From Dehalococcoidia bacterium (lineage in GTDB: Bacteria; Chloroflexota; Dehalococcoidia; GIF9; AB-539-J10), in assembly GCA_030626915.1 (NCBI GenBank), contig DAOUTC010000065.1:1-6841 (forward strand): a stretch of DNA of 6,841 nucleotides, written 5' to 3'. How positions within the stretch are numbered: the first letter of the stretch is position 1; each line of letters opens with the position of its first letter. A program made the position numbers and the translations under genes. Positions 1 to 6,227 of the stretch are shown here, in pieces. Below the pieces are notes generated by a model. That model ran no database searches and had not been told where the DNA came from. It saw nothing but the letters and a program-made list of their open reading frames with translations.

Positions 1-30
1 CTATGTTTTTCAATTTAAGAAACTATTTTC

Positions 31-60
31 CTGGCATGAGGTGAGTAGATGGAATATAAT
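31..60 (+). promoter_or_regulatory. sigma70-type promoter of the saccharopine-dehydrogenase-family gene
   Basis: A perfect TATAAT -10 box sits at 55-60. An 18-base spacer separates it from CTGGCA at 31-36, which matches four of six bases of the TTGACA -35 consensus. Transcription would begin near base 67, giving a leader of about 36 bases that includes the ribosome binding site at 91-97. Bases 1-30 show no recognisable gene or site. The call rests on sequence match and position only. Confidence 0.55.
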
Positions 61-102
61 CTGGGCAATGTGAATCACATAAATATAAAAAGGAGGGTTT
101 AA

Positions 103-1296
103 ATGAAAGTAGTTGTTTTAGGTGGAGCTGGTAAGATGGGGAAGGGGATTGTAAGGGATCTTGTATCAAAAGAGTCAAAAGATATTGAGAAGGTAGTTGT
201 TGCTGATGTTAGCGTGGAAAGGGCAAGGAAGCTTGTAGAGGAATTAAAAGATAGGAGATTGGAAGCAGTTCATTTAGATATTACAGATAAAGAAAAGACG
301 ATTGATTTGCTTAAAAAAGTTGATGTATGTGTAAATTCAGTGCCCACATTTGCTGGGTATCAAATGGATATTTTCCACTGTTGCCTTGAAGCAAAATGCT
401 CCTATTTAGACCTTGGGGGAATGGGCATATACACAGAAAAACAGAAAAGGGAGCATGAGACATGGGCTAAAAAAGGGGTTCCGGCAATATTGGCGCTAGG
501 TTCTGATCCGGGGATGTCAAATTTACTTTGTAAAGCTGTGGCTGAAAAACTTGATGAAGTGGACAAGATAAATCTATATTGGGCAGCAAAATTGATTGGC
601 CCGGAAAGTCCTGTGTTTGTACCCCCCTACAATATTTTGACGCTACTTGCCGAATACGGATATAACAGCAAGCAATTCATAGACGGAAAGTTAGTAGATA
701 TGCCACCACAGAGTGGTAAGCAGACTTTAGTTGTTGAAGAGCCATTTGGTGAAATGGAATTTATGCATTCGATGCACTCAGAGGTTGCAACTGTGCCTTT
801 TGCCAGAGGAATTAAGGACAAGGGGATAAAGGAATTTACCTGGAGATTACATCTCGCTGATGAGCAACATGAGGTTATGAAATCCCTGGTAAAAGTTGGA
901 TTTGGAGACTTTGAAGAACCTCTAAAGATGAAGGGAATGGAAATTCTACCTGGAGAGTTCTTACTAGCATTGATCGATAGGAATATAGAGAAGAAAAAGG
1001 ACAGGATACCGGAACAAACAGATTATGAGATACATTTCGCCATAGGTGAAGGCAAAAGGAATGGTAAAAAGACTAAGGCTACATGCACATTATATGCCTA
1101 TCCTGACTCATTTTTTGATGGCTACAATGACCCAGCAACATCAATGAGCGCATCCATAGGAGCTCAAATATTGGGCAGCGGGAAAGTTTCACCTGGAGTG
1201 TGGGGTCCAGAAGAATGCCTTGATGTTAAACAGTTCTTCGCAGAATTGAGGAAAAGGCACTTCAGAATAACGATGAAAACAGAAGAGGAAATGTAA
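103..1296 (+). CDS. saccharopine dehydrogenase family NAD(P)-dependent oxidoreductase, lysine 6-dehydrogenase-like
   Basis: A complete 397-residue cytosolic protein. The start is well supported: AGGAGGG at 91-97 lies five bases before the ATG. It opens with a Rossmann fold whose glycine motif is G8-x-G10-x-x-G13. An aspartate (D35) closes the second beta strand, which in such folds usually means NAD rather than NADP (inference). Residues 133-140 (GSDPGMSN) are the typical family motif between the nucleotide and substrate domains. The C-terminal half, including the VWGPEE stretch near residue 370, fits the substrate/dimer domain. Length and layout recall lysine 6-dehydrogenase and saccharopine dehydrogenases, so oxidative deamination of an amino acid such as lysine is likely, but the substrate cannot be read from sequence. 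All 14 arginines are AGA/AGG, unlike the genes downstream. It has its own promoter and terminator and appears to be a one-gene unit. Confidence 0.85.
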   Translation: MKVVVLGGAGKMGKGIVRDLVSKESKDIEKVVVADVSVERARKLVEELKDRRLEAVHLDITDKEKTIDLLKKVDVCVNSVPTFAGYQMDIFHCCLEAKCSYLDLGGMGIYTEKQKREHETWAKKGVPAILALGSDPGMSNLLCKAVAEKLDEVDKINLYWAAKLIGPESPVFVPPYNILTLLAEYGYNSKQFIDGKLVDMPPQSGKQTLVVEEPFGEMEFMHSMHSEVATVPFARGIKDKGIKEFTWRLHLADEQHEVMKSLVKVGFGDFEEPLKMKGMEILPGEFLLALIDRNIEKKKDRIPEQTDYEIHFAIGEGKRNGKKTKATCTLYAYPDSFFDGYNDPATSMSASIGAQILGSGKVSPGVWGPEECLDVKQFFAELRKRHFRITMKTEEEM

Positions 1297-1316
1297 CAGA
1301 AACATTCAATATATAG

Positions 1317-1346
1317 AAAGAGGAGTAACTACCCACTCCTCTTTTT
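1317..1346 (+). terminator. intrinsic terminator after the saccharopine-dehydrogenase-family gene
   Basis: A perfect 10-bp stem, AAAGAGGAGT (1317-1326) with ACTCCTCTTT (1335-1344), encloses an 8-base loop. The T run reaches five bases (1342-1346) and A/T-rich sequence follows. It begins 20 bases after the stop codon and separates this gene from the operon downstream. On the other strand the stem is not followed by a clear T run, so it probably works in the + direction only. The remaining bases up to about 1498 are A/T rich and hold no gene that I can support. Confidence 0.85.
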
Positions 1347-1498
1347 ATATTATTAATATTAAATAAAATCCCAAAAGCACCATTCCAGCCACCTGGTTTG
1401 CAGCTAAATTTAATCCCTAATTTCCAGTTCTTTTGTCATGGCTTATTGTCCAGCTCTTCGTATTATTGTGCCTTGGGCATCTCTACTATATGACATTA

Positions 1499-1507
1499 TG
1501 GTATACT
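1499..1507 (+). promoter_or_regulatory. candidate extended -10 promoter for the sua5-rpiB-ilv operon
   Basis: TGGTATACT is an extended -10 element: TG, one base, then TATACT, which matches five of six bases of TATAAT. No convincing -35 box lies 15-18 bases upstream, which is tolerated at extended -10 promoters. Transcription would start near 1514, only about six bases before the preferred ATG at 1520. The sua5 message would then be almost leaderless, which agrees with the lack of a good Shine-Dalgarno site there. This is the only plausible promoter I see between the terminator and the operon. Confidence 0.4.
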
Positions 1508-1519
1508 AGCGCCAAGAGA

Positions 1520-2143
1520 ATGGTTGCTTTACAGGAACAAATAGAGAAGGGGATTAAAATTCTGAAAGCTGGTGGGATAGTTGCCTTTCCTACTGACACA
1601 GTTTATGGCCTGGGTGCTGATGCTTTTAATTCCAAAGCTGTGGAAAGAATTTATGAGGTAAAAAAACGCCCCAGGTATCTGCCCCTTCCTTTACTTATCG
1701 ATGATATGTCTCAATTAGGCACTGTAGCAGCACCAGTATCTCAGGTCGCCTTGTTTCTAGCCAGGCATTTTTGGCCTGGAGGCTTGACTTTAATTCTGCC
1801 TAAAGCAGCTTCATTACCTACTTATCTCGCTAATCAATCCACCATAGCAGTGCGTGTCCCGGCACATCTTGTCCCTCTAGCCCTTATTCAAGGCCTGGGG
1901 GAGCCGATAATCGGAACCAGTGCCAATATCAGTGGCAAAGCGAGCACTTTAACTGTTGACGAAGTTAAACAACAGTTAGGAGACAAAGTTGACTTTACTA
2001 TTGATGGCGGCAGGTGCCCTGGTGGTAGTGAATCAACTATAGTGGATGTCACAGGTGAAATGCCTGTGATTTTGCGCCAGGGGATTATACCTAAACACGA
2101 AATTGATAGGACTTACGAGAAATATCGTAGGAGCAGGGAGTAA
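1520..2143 (+). CDS. L-threonylcarbamoyladenylate synthase, short TsaC/YrdC-type of the Sua5 family
   Basis: Makes threonylcarbamoyl-AMP from threonine, bicarbonate and ATP, the first step of t6A modification at position 37 of ANN-decoding tRNAs in the cytosol. From the ATG at 1520 the protein has 207 residues, the usual size of the single-domain form, so the extra C-terminal Sua5 domain is absent. Family motifs are intact: PTDTVYGLG at residues 24-32, KKRP at 48-51 (the substrate-binding K-x-R), then WPGGLT, VRVPAH, GTSANISG and STIVDV in order. The frame is open back to a TTG at 1433, but that would add 29 hydrophobic residues unlike the family, lacks a ribosome binding site and covers the promoter, so I prefer 1520. 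It ends in TAATG, sharing one base with rpiB. The sua5-rpiB pair is common in Firmicutes, so the pairing is not specific to this genome. Confidence 0.88.
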   Translation: MVALQEQIEKGIKILKAGGIVAFPTDTVYGLGADAFNSKAVERIYEVKKRPRYLPLPLLIDDMSQLGTVAAPVSQVALFLARHFWPGGLTLILPKAASLPTYLANQSTIAVRVPAHLVPLALIQGLGEPIIGTSANISGKASTLTVDEVKQQLGDKVDFTIDGGRCPGGSESTIVDVTGEMPVILRQGIIPKHEIDRTYEKYRRSRE

Positions 2144-2637
2144 TGCACATTGCTCTGGGCTGTGACCATCGTGGCTTTAGAATAAAACAAGCAATAATAA
2201 GATTTCTTCTAGAGCTAGGTTATAGCTATCGCGACTTTGGCTGCTACAGTGCTGACCCGGTGGATTATCCTGACATTGCTCAGAAAGTAGGCGAAGCAGT
2301 GGCCTCAGGTGAATTTGACCAAGGCATTCTAATATGCAGCACTGGCATAGGCATGAGCATAGCAGCCAATAAAGTAAAGGGAGTAAGAGCAGCTTTATGC
2401 TACGATGTTTTTACTGCCCAGCGAGCTCGTCGACATAATAATGCCAATATTTTGTGTCTCAGGGGAGAGAACATTGAGGTTAACTCGGCCTTGGAAATTG
2501 TCAAAGCCTACCTATCCACAACTTTTGAAGGCGGCAGGCATATGCAGAGATTAAATAAAATAGAAACTCTGGAAATACACTGGCAACGTATGTTAAACTC
2601 CACTTTTCAAATTAAAGGAGATAGCGATGAAAAGTGA
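2143..2637 (+). CDS. rpiB: ribose-5-phosphate isomerase B (RpiB/LacAB family)
   Basis: Interconverts ribose 5-phosphate and ribulose 5-phosphate in the non-oxidative pentose phosphate pathway. The 164-residue protein shows the RpiB hallmarks: GCDHRGF at 6-12, DYPDIA at 41-46, and the active-site segment ICSTGIGMSIAANK with the catalytic cysteine at C65. The RRHNNAN segment supplies the base H98, and GGRH at 130-133 forms the phosphate-binding end. The usual CGTG reads CSTG here, a mild change. AGGAG at 2129-2133, inside sua5, supports the ATG, which shares one base with the sua5 stop. The protein runs about 15 residues beyond the E. coli length. That tail contains the ilvD ribosome binding site and overlaps ilvD by 11 bases, so the two genes are probably translationally coupled. 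The LacA/LacB sugar-phosphate isomerases are the main alternative, but no lac-type genes are nearby. Confidence 0.93.
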   Translation: MHIALGCDHRGFRIKQAIIRFLLELGYSYRDFGCYSADPVDYPDIAQKVGEAVASGEFDQGILICSTGIGMSIAANKVKGVRAALCYDVFTAQRARRHNNANILCLRGENIEVNSALEIVKAYLSTTFEGGRHMQRLNKIETLEIHWQRMLNSTFQIKGDSDEK

Positions 2638-4291
2638 TATTGTAAAGAAAGGTATTGAGCGAGCACCCCATAGGTCTCTCTTACACGCTGTAGGTTGTTC
2701 CTCAGATGATTGGGATAAACCTTTTATCGGGGTGATTAATAGCTTTAGTGAAGTTATACCTGGTCATATTCATCTGCAGTCCATTGCCCGAGCGGTGAAA
2801 GAGGGAATCCGAAGTCGCGGTGGAGTGCCTTTTGAGGTTAATACTATAGCTGTATGCGATGGCATCGCTATGAATCACCTAGGAATGAAGTATAGCTTGC
2901 CCAGCAGAGAACTTATCGCTGACTCTGTTGAGATTTTAGCTGAGGCACATGCCTTTGATGGCTTAGTTTTTATTCCTAACTGCGATAAAATAGTACCAGG
3001 GATGCTAATAGCAGCGGCAAGGCTTAATTTGCCTTGTATCTTTATAAGCGGTGGCCCCATGATGGCAGGAAGATTTTATCAGGATAACCAAACAAAGTCG
3101 GTTGACATTAGTTCAGTTTTTCAAGCGGTGGGTGAGACTATTAGAGGGAATATGTCTGAGGCTGAGCTGGCAGAACTGGAAAGAGTTGCCTGCCCCGGCT
3201 GCGGCAGTTGTGCTGGCATGTTTACTGCCAATACCATGAATTGTCTGACTGAAGCTCTAGGCATAGCTTTGCCCGGCAATGGAACAATACCAGCAGTTCA
3301 AGCACGCCGGCTCCAGCTAGCTTATAAGGCCGGCCAACAGGTTATGGATGTATTAGCTAAGGACATTCTCTCCAAAGACATCATTACCAGAGATTCCATT
3401 TATAATGCCTTCGCTGTAGATATGGCCTTAGGTGGCAGTACCAATTCCGTGTTGCACCTTATGGCCATAGCCCATGAGGCAGGAATCGATTTCCCTTTAT
3501 CTTTGGTAAATGAGATTAGCGACCACATTCCTCATATATGCAAATTAAGCCCAGCGGGTGATTATCACATTGAAGATTTGGATTTAGCTGGTGGTATTCC
3601 AGCAATAATGCAGGAAATATCAGGATTGCTAAATCTTGAAGCAAAGACTGTACTAAATAAGCCACTAGGGGAAGTGATAAAAGGTGCTAAAGTCAAAAAT
3701 AAGCAGGTAATTCACCCTCTATCTAATCCCTATAGCACTACAGGTGGTATTAGTATATTATTTGGTAATTTGGCACCTCAAGGCAGTGTGGTAAAAAGTG
3801 CTGCAGTAGCTTCTAGAATGCTGGTTCACCAAGGCCCAGCACGGGTTTTCGATAGTGAAGAGGCAGCTACTGCGGCTATAATGAAAAGAGAATTCAAATC
3901 TGGAGAAGTGATTATTATCCGTTATGAGGGACCAAAGGGAGGTCCTGGGATGCAGGAAATGCTACTTCCAACCTCCCTTCTCAGCGGTATGGGTATGGAT
4001 GATAAGGTAGCTCTAATTACCGACGGTCGTTTCTCTGGAGCAACGAGGGGCGCTGCCATCGGTCATGTTTCCCCTGAGGCAACGGAGAGGGGTCCTATAG
4101 CTGCCATAAAAGACGGTGATATCATTAAAATAGATATTCCCCATCACAAATTAGAGGTAGAATTAACTCCAGAGGAGATACAGCAAAGATTAAATTTGTT
4201 ATCATCTTTTGAGCCAAGGATTAAAACTGGCTATCTTAAGCGCTACGCCGATAATGTCACCTCAGCCAGCACCGGAGCTGTATTCAAATGA
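2627..4291 (+). CDS. ilvD: dihydroxy-acid dehydratase
   Basis: Dehydrates 2,3-dihydroxy-isovalerate and 2,3-dihydroxy-3-methylvalerate to the 2-keto acids, the third step of valine and isoleucine synthesis. At 554 residues it is of normal length. AAAGGAG at 2614-2620 lies six bases before the ATG. Recognisable in order are NSFSEVIPGHIHL (38-50), CDG (77-79), the cluster/metal motif CDK at 119-121 with the lysine expected to be carbamylated, and CPGCGSC at 189-195 leading into GMFTANTMNC. TDGRFSG at 465-471 contains the catalytic serine S470. A glycine (G46) stands where [2Fe-2S] members carry a third cysteine (PCN motif), so I infer the E. coli-like, oxygen-labile [4Fe-4S] type. The stop overlaps the next small gene as ATGA. 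Its close link to ilvB, ilvN and ilvC supports biosynthetic IlvD over a sugar-acid dehydratase. Confidence 0.96.
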   Translation: MKSDIVKKGIERAPHRSLLHAVGCSSDDWDKPFIGVINSFSEVIPGHIHLQSIARAVKEGIRSRGGVPFEVNTIAVCDGIAMNHLGMKYSLPSRELIADSVEILAEAHAFDGLVFIPNCDKIVPGMLIAAARLNLPCIFISGGPMMAGRFYQDNQTKSVDISSVFQAVGETIRGNMSEAELAELERVACPGCGSCAGMFTANTMNCLTEALGIALPGNGTIPAVQARRLQLAYKAGQQVMDVLAKDILSKDIITRDSIYNAFAVDMALGGSTNSVLHLMAIAHEAGIDFPLSLVNEISDHIPHICKLSPAGDYHIEDLDLAGGIPAIMQEISGLLNLEAKTVLNKPLGEVIKGAKVKNKQVIHPLSNPYSTTGGISILFGNLAPQGSVVKSAAVASRMLVHQGPARVFDSEEAATAAIMKREFKSGEVIIIRYEGPKGGPGMQEMLLPTSLLSGMGMDDKVALITDGRFSGATRGAAIGHVSPEATERGPIAAIKDGDIIKIDIPHHKLEVELTPEEIQQRLNLLSSFEPRIKTGYLKRYADNVTSASTGAVFK

Positions 4292-4425
4292 AGGCCAAAG
4301 AAACCAGACGGAAAACTTTTATCTTGCCGCAGAAGCTAGAGGAGAAAATAGGGCAAAAGACGGAGGAAACTGGGGAGCTTACTGAGCAGTTGATAGTGGA
4401 GCTTCTCCAACAAAGTTTAATATGA
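4288..4425 (+). CDS. small putative ribbon-helix-helix (CopG/Arc-like) DNA-binding protein
   Basis: A 45-codon gene starting at an ATG that overlaps the ilvD stop as ATGA, with GGAG at 4274-4277 ten bases upstream. The product begins with basic residues, then RRKTFILP (7-14), which fits the DNA-contacting beta strand. Next comes an amphipathic helix (about 15-28), a turn at TGEL (28-31), and a second helix starting at T32 that contains EQLIVELLQ. This strand-helix-helix order, with the ETG turn and LIVE core, is what ribbon-helix-helix repressors and antitoxins look like. No toxin gene is adjacent. It may regulate this operon, itself, or be a relic of a toxin-antitoxin unit. The size is minimal for the fold. 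It may have lost a C-terminal part, since an open frame continues in another register just downstream. The fold is inferred from pattern only; no homologue was looked up. Confidence 0.65.
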   Translation: MKAKETRRKTFILPQKLEEKIGQKTEETGELTEQLIVELLQQSLI

Positions 4426-4432
4426 GGATGAA

Positions 4433-4513
4433 ATGCCTATAGAGGCAGTGGAGGCTTCAGCTGAAGATATTGAGCGACCGATCGCTAAATTGAAAGGTAT
4501 ATTGAGAGAATGA
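4433..4513 (+). CDS. 26-codon open frame between the RHH gene and ilvB; micro-gene or displaced tail of the RHH gene
   Basis: An acidic short frame that starts MPIEAVEASAED and ends AKLKGILRE. GAGG at 4424-4427 stands five bases before the ATG, and the stop overlaps the ilvB start as ATGA. The frame is open back to 4421, directly after the RHH gene's last sense codons. Moving forward one base near 4420 would therefore fuse the two into a protein of about 74 residues, a more usual size for an RHH antitoxin or regulator. I do not recognise the sequence. Three readings are possible: a coupled micro-gene whose translation delivers ribosomes to ilvB, the C-terminus of a frameshifted gene, or a chance open frame. 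The neat overlap with ilvB favours some role in translation. Confidence 0.35.
   Translation: MPIEAVEASAEDIERPIAKLKGILRE
4473..4486. repeat. short perfect palindrome ahead of ilvB
   Basis: AGCGA (4473-4477) and TCGCT (4482-4486) form a perfect 5-bp inverted repeat around CCGA, with a CGATCG core at 4479-4484. It lies 23 bases before the ilvB ATG. It could be a small RNA hairpin, or an operator for the adjacent RHH protein, since that family binds short inverted repeats. The length is small enough for chance, so this is a weak call. Confidence 0.3.
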
Positions 4514-6204
4514 AGAAGACTGGTGCGCAGATTTTGTGTGAAAGCTTAGTTAAAGAGGGAGTTGAAGTTATTTTTGGCATTCTTGGCGGTGCTATACTAC
4601 CGGTATATGACACCTTCCCTCAATATCCTCAACTACGACATATACTGGTTCGTCATGAGCAAGGAGCAGCTCACGCTGCCGATGGCTATGCCCGAGCTAC
4701 TCATAAAGCAGGTGTGTGTATAGCCACTTCAGGTCCCGGAGCTACCAATTTAGTGACCGGGATTGCCAATGCTTATATGGATTCTTCCCCGATAATAGCC
4801 ATAACTGGACAGGTAGCCAGGCCTTTTATTGGTAAGGACGCATTCCAAGAAGCAGATATTACTGGTATTACTCTTCCCATTACTAAACATAATTACCTTG
4901 TCACTGATACTAGAGAGCTGGCAAAAACAGTCAAGGAGGCCTTTTACACCGCTCAGACAGGAAGGCCAGGCCCCGTGCTCATTGATATACCAAAAGATGT
5001 GCAGCAAGAAAAGGCAGAATTTGTTTATCCTGAAAAGGTTGATTTGCCAGGTTATAAGTTTGTCTCGCGAGGCCATTCAGTCCAAATTAAAAAGGCGGCA
5101 AAGCTTATTAATAAAGCTGAAAGACCTGTTATCATCGCCGGCCGAGGAATAATTATTTCCCAGGCTTTCGGTGAGCTTAAGGAACTAGCTGAAAAGGCAC
5201 AAATACCAGTGGTCAACACACTCCTTGGCATCAGTTCCTTTCCTGGGAATCACATACTCAACTTTGGCATGATGGGGATGCATGGCACGGCTTATGCTAA
5301 TATGGCAGTGCAAAATGCCGACCTTATCATTGCTATTGGCATGAGATTTGACGATCGGGCTACAGCAAATACCGGTGGTTTTGCCCCGCTAGCTCGCATC
5401 ATTCATATTGATATCGACCCTGCGGAAATAGGAAAGAATGTGCCAGTAGACATACCCATAGTTGGCGATGTTAAAAATGTGCTAAGGGCTATAAACAAGG
5501 GGATTGAGCTCAGAGAACATTTGGATTGGTTCTCTCAGTTAGACCAGTGGAGATACGAACATCCATTGCTGGAGACCAGGCAAGGTGACGAGCTCCTACC
5601 TCAATATGTTATTCATCAGATTTACGAAGTCACCAAAGGTGATACCACAGTGGTTACGGGAATAGGGCAGCATCAAATGTGGGCAGCACAACATATCGTT
5701 TATACTAAACCTGATAGCCTTATTTCCTCAGGTGGCCTGGGTACTATGGGTTTTGCACTTCCGGCTGCTATAGGAGTCAAAGTTGGTCGCCCTGAAGAAA
5801 TGGTGTGGTGTATTGATGGCGATGGCAGCTTTCAAATGACCATTCAAGAATTAGCTACTATAACGCAGGAAAACATCGCTATAAAGATAGCTATCATCAA
5901 TAATGGCTATCTGGGCATGGTAAGACAATGGCAAGAACTATTTTATGAGCGTCGCTATGTGGATACAAAGCTTTGGAATCCCGATTTCGTCAAAATTGCC
6001 GAAGCTTATGATATCCCCGGAATCAGAGTGAGACACAGGGAGGAAGTAATTCCAGCTATACAAAAAGCAATAGACCACCCTGGACCTTTCCTTATAGATT
6101 TTTTTGTTAAGCCAGAGGAAAATGTCTATCCTATGGTGCCTCCGGGGGAAAGCATAAGCCGAATTCTAGAGATGCCAAAGCCGGAGCTAGTAAGCAGCTA
6201 TTAA
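4510..6204 (+). CDS. ilvB: acetohydroxyacid synthase (acetolactate synthase) large catalytic subunit
   Basis: Condenses pyruvate with pyruvate or 2-ketobutyrate to give acetolactate or acetohydroxybutyrate, using thiamine diphosphate, Mg and structural FAD. The 564 residues fit the family. The N-terminal ThDP domain (about 1-170) has the activating glutamate E50 in RHEQGAAHAADGYARA. GKDAFQEAD (108-116) contains the AHAS-type phenylalanine F112. The central FAD domain (about 190-325) includes GMRFDDRATAN. The C-terminal ThDP domain has DGDGS (436-440) through NN (464-465). GMVRQWQ follows, and its W474 is the residue that distinguishes AHAS from related ThDP enzymes. The ATG overlaps the preceding micro-frame as ATGA. 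Its own ribosome site is weak (AAAGG at 4493-4497, 12 bases away, or GAGAG at 4504-4508), so coupling is likely. The small subunit follows 20 bases after its stop. Confidence 0.96.
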   Translation: MKKTGAQILCESLVKEGVEVIFGILGGAILPVYDTFPQYPQLRHILVRHEQGAAHAADGYARATHKAGVCIATSGPGATNLVTGIANAYMDSSPIIAITGQVARPFIGKDAFQEADITGITLPITKHNYLVTDTRELAKTVKEAFYTAQTGRPGPVLIDIPKDVQQEKAEFVYPEKVDLPGYKFVSRGHSVQIKKAAKLINKAERPVIIAGRGIIISQAFGELKELAEKAQIPVVNTLLGISSFPGNHILNFGMMGMHGTAYANMAVQNADLIIAIGMRFDDRATANTGGFAPLARIIHIDIDPAEIGKNVPVDIPIVGDVKNVLRAINKGIELREHLDWFSQLDQWRYEHPLLETRQGDELLPQYVIHQIYEVTKGDTTVVTGIGQHQMWAAQHIVYTKPDSLISSGGLGTMGFALPAAIGVKVGRPEEMVWCIDGDGSFQMTIQELATITQENIAIKIAIINNGYLGMVRQWQELFYERRYVDTKLWNPDFVKIAEAYDIPGIRVRHREEVIPAIQKAIDHPGPFLIDFFVKPEENVYPMVPPGESISRILEMPKPELVSSY

Positions 6205-6212
6205 GATATTTC

Positions 6213-6227
6213 AAGGAAAGCGAATTG
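6213..6227 (+). promoter_or_regulatory. ribosome binding site fixing a TTG start for ilvN
   Basis: AAGGA at 6213-6217 lies seven bases before TTG at 6225. No in-frame ATG or GTG lies between the ilvB stop and this codon. The resulting protein begins seven residues before the conserved ACT core (VALVEDKPGVL), as expected for the family. TTG usually initiates less efficiently than ATG, which may lower small-subunit output relative to IlvB (inference). Confidence 0.75.

Noticed and set aside
1433..1519. TTG at 1433 as the true start of the sua5-family gene
   Set aside because: No ribosome site precedes it, the extra 29 residues are hydrophobic and unlike the family N-terminus, and the stretch contains the likely promoter. 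It is kept only as a finding.
1347..1519. Leader-peptide attenuator or T-box for the ilv operon
   Set aside because: No leucine/valine/isoleucine-rich leader peptide with its own start and terminator, no T-box sequence, and no second terminator hairpin are visible before the operon.
4470..4503. Promoter for ilvB from TTGAGC (4470-4475) and TATATT (4498-4503)
   Set aside because: The spacer would be 22 bases, and TATATT ends six bases before the ATG, leaving almost no leader. Gene overlaps on both sides favour read-through.
4750..5152. Open frames of about 108 codons on each strand within ilvB
   Set aside because: They are shadows of the strongly conserved N-terminal ThDP domain of ilvB, with no ribosome sites or recognisable motifs.
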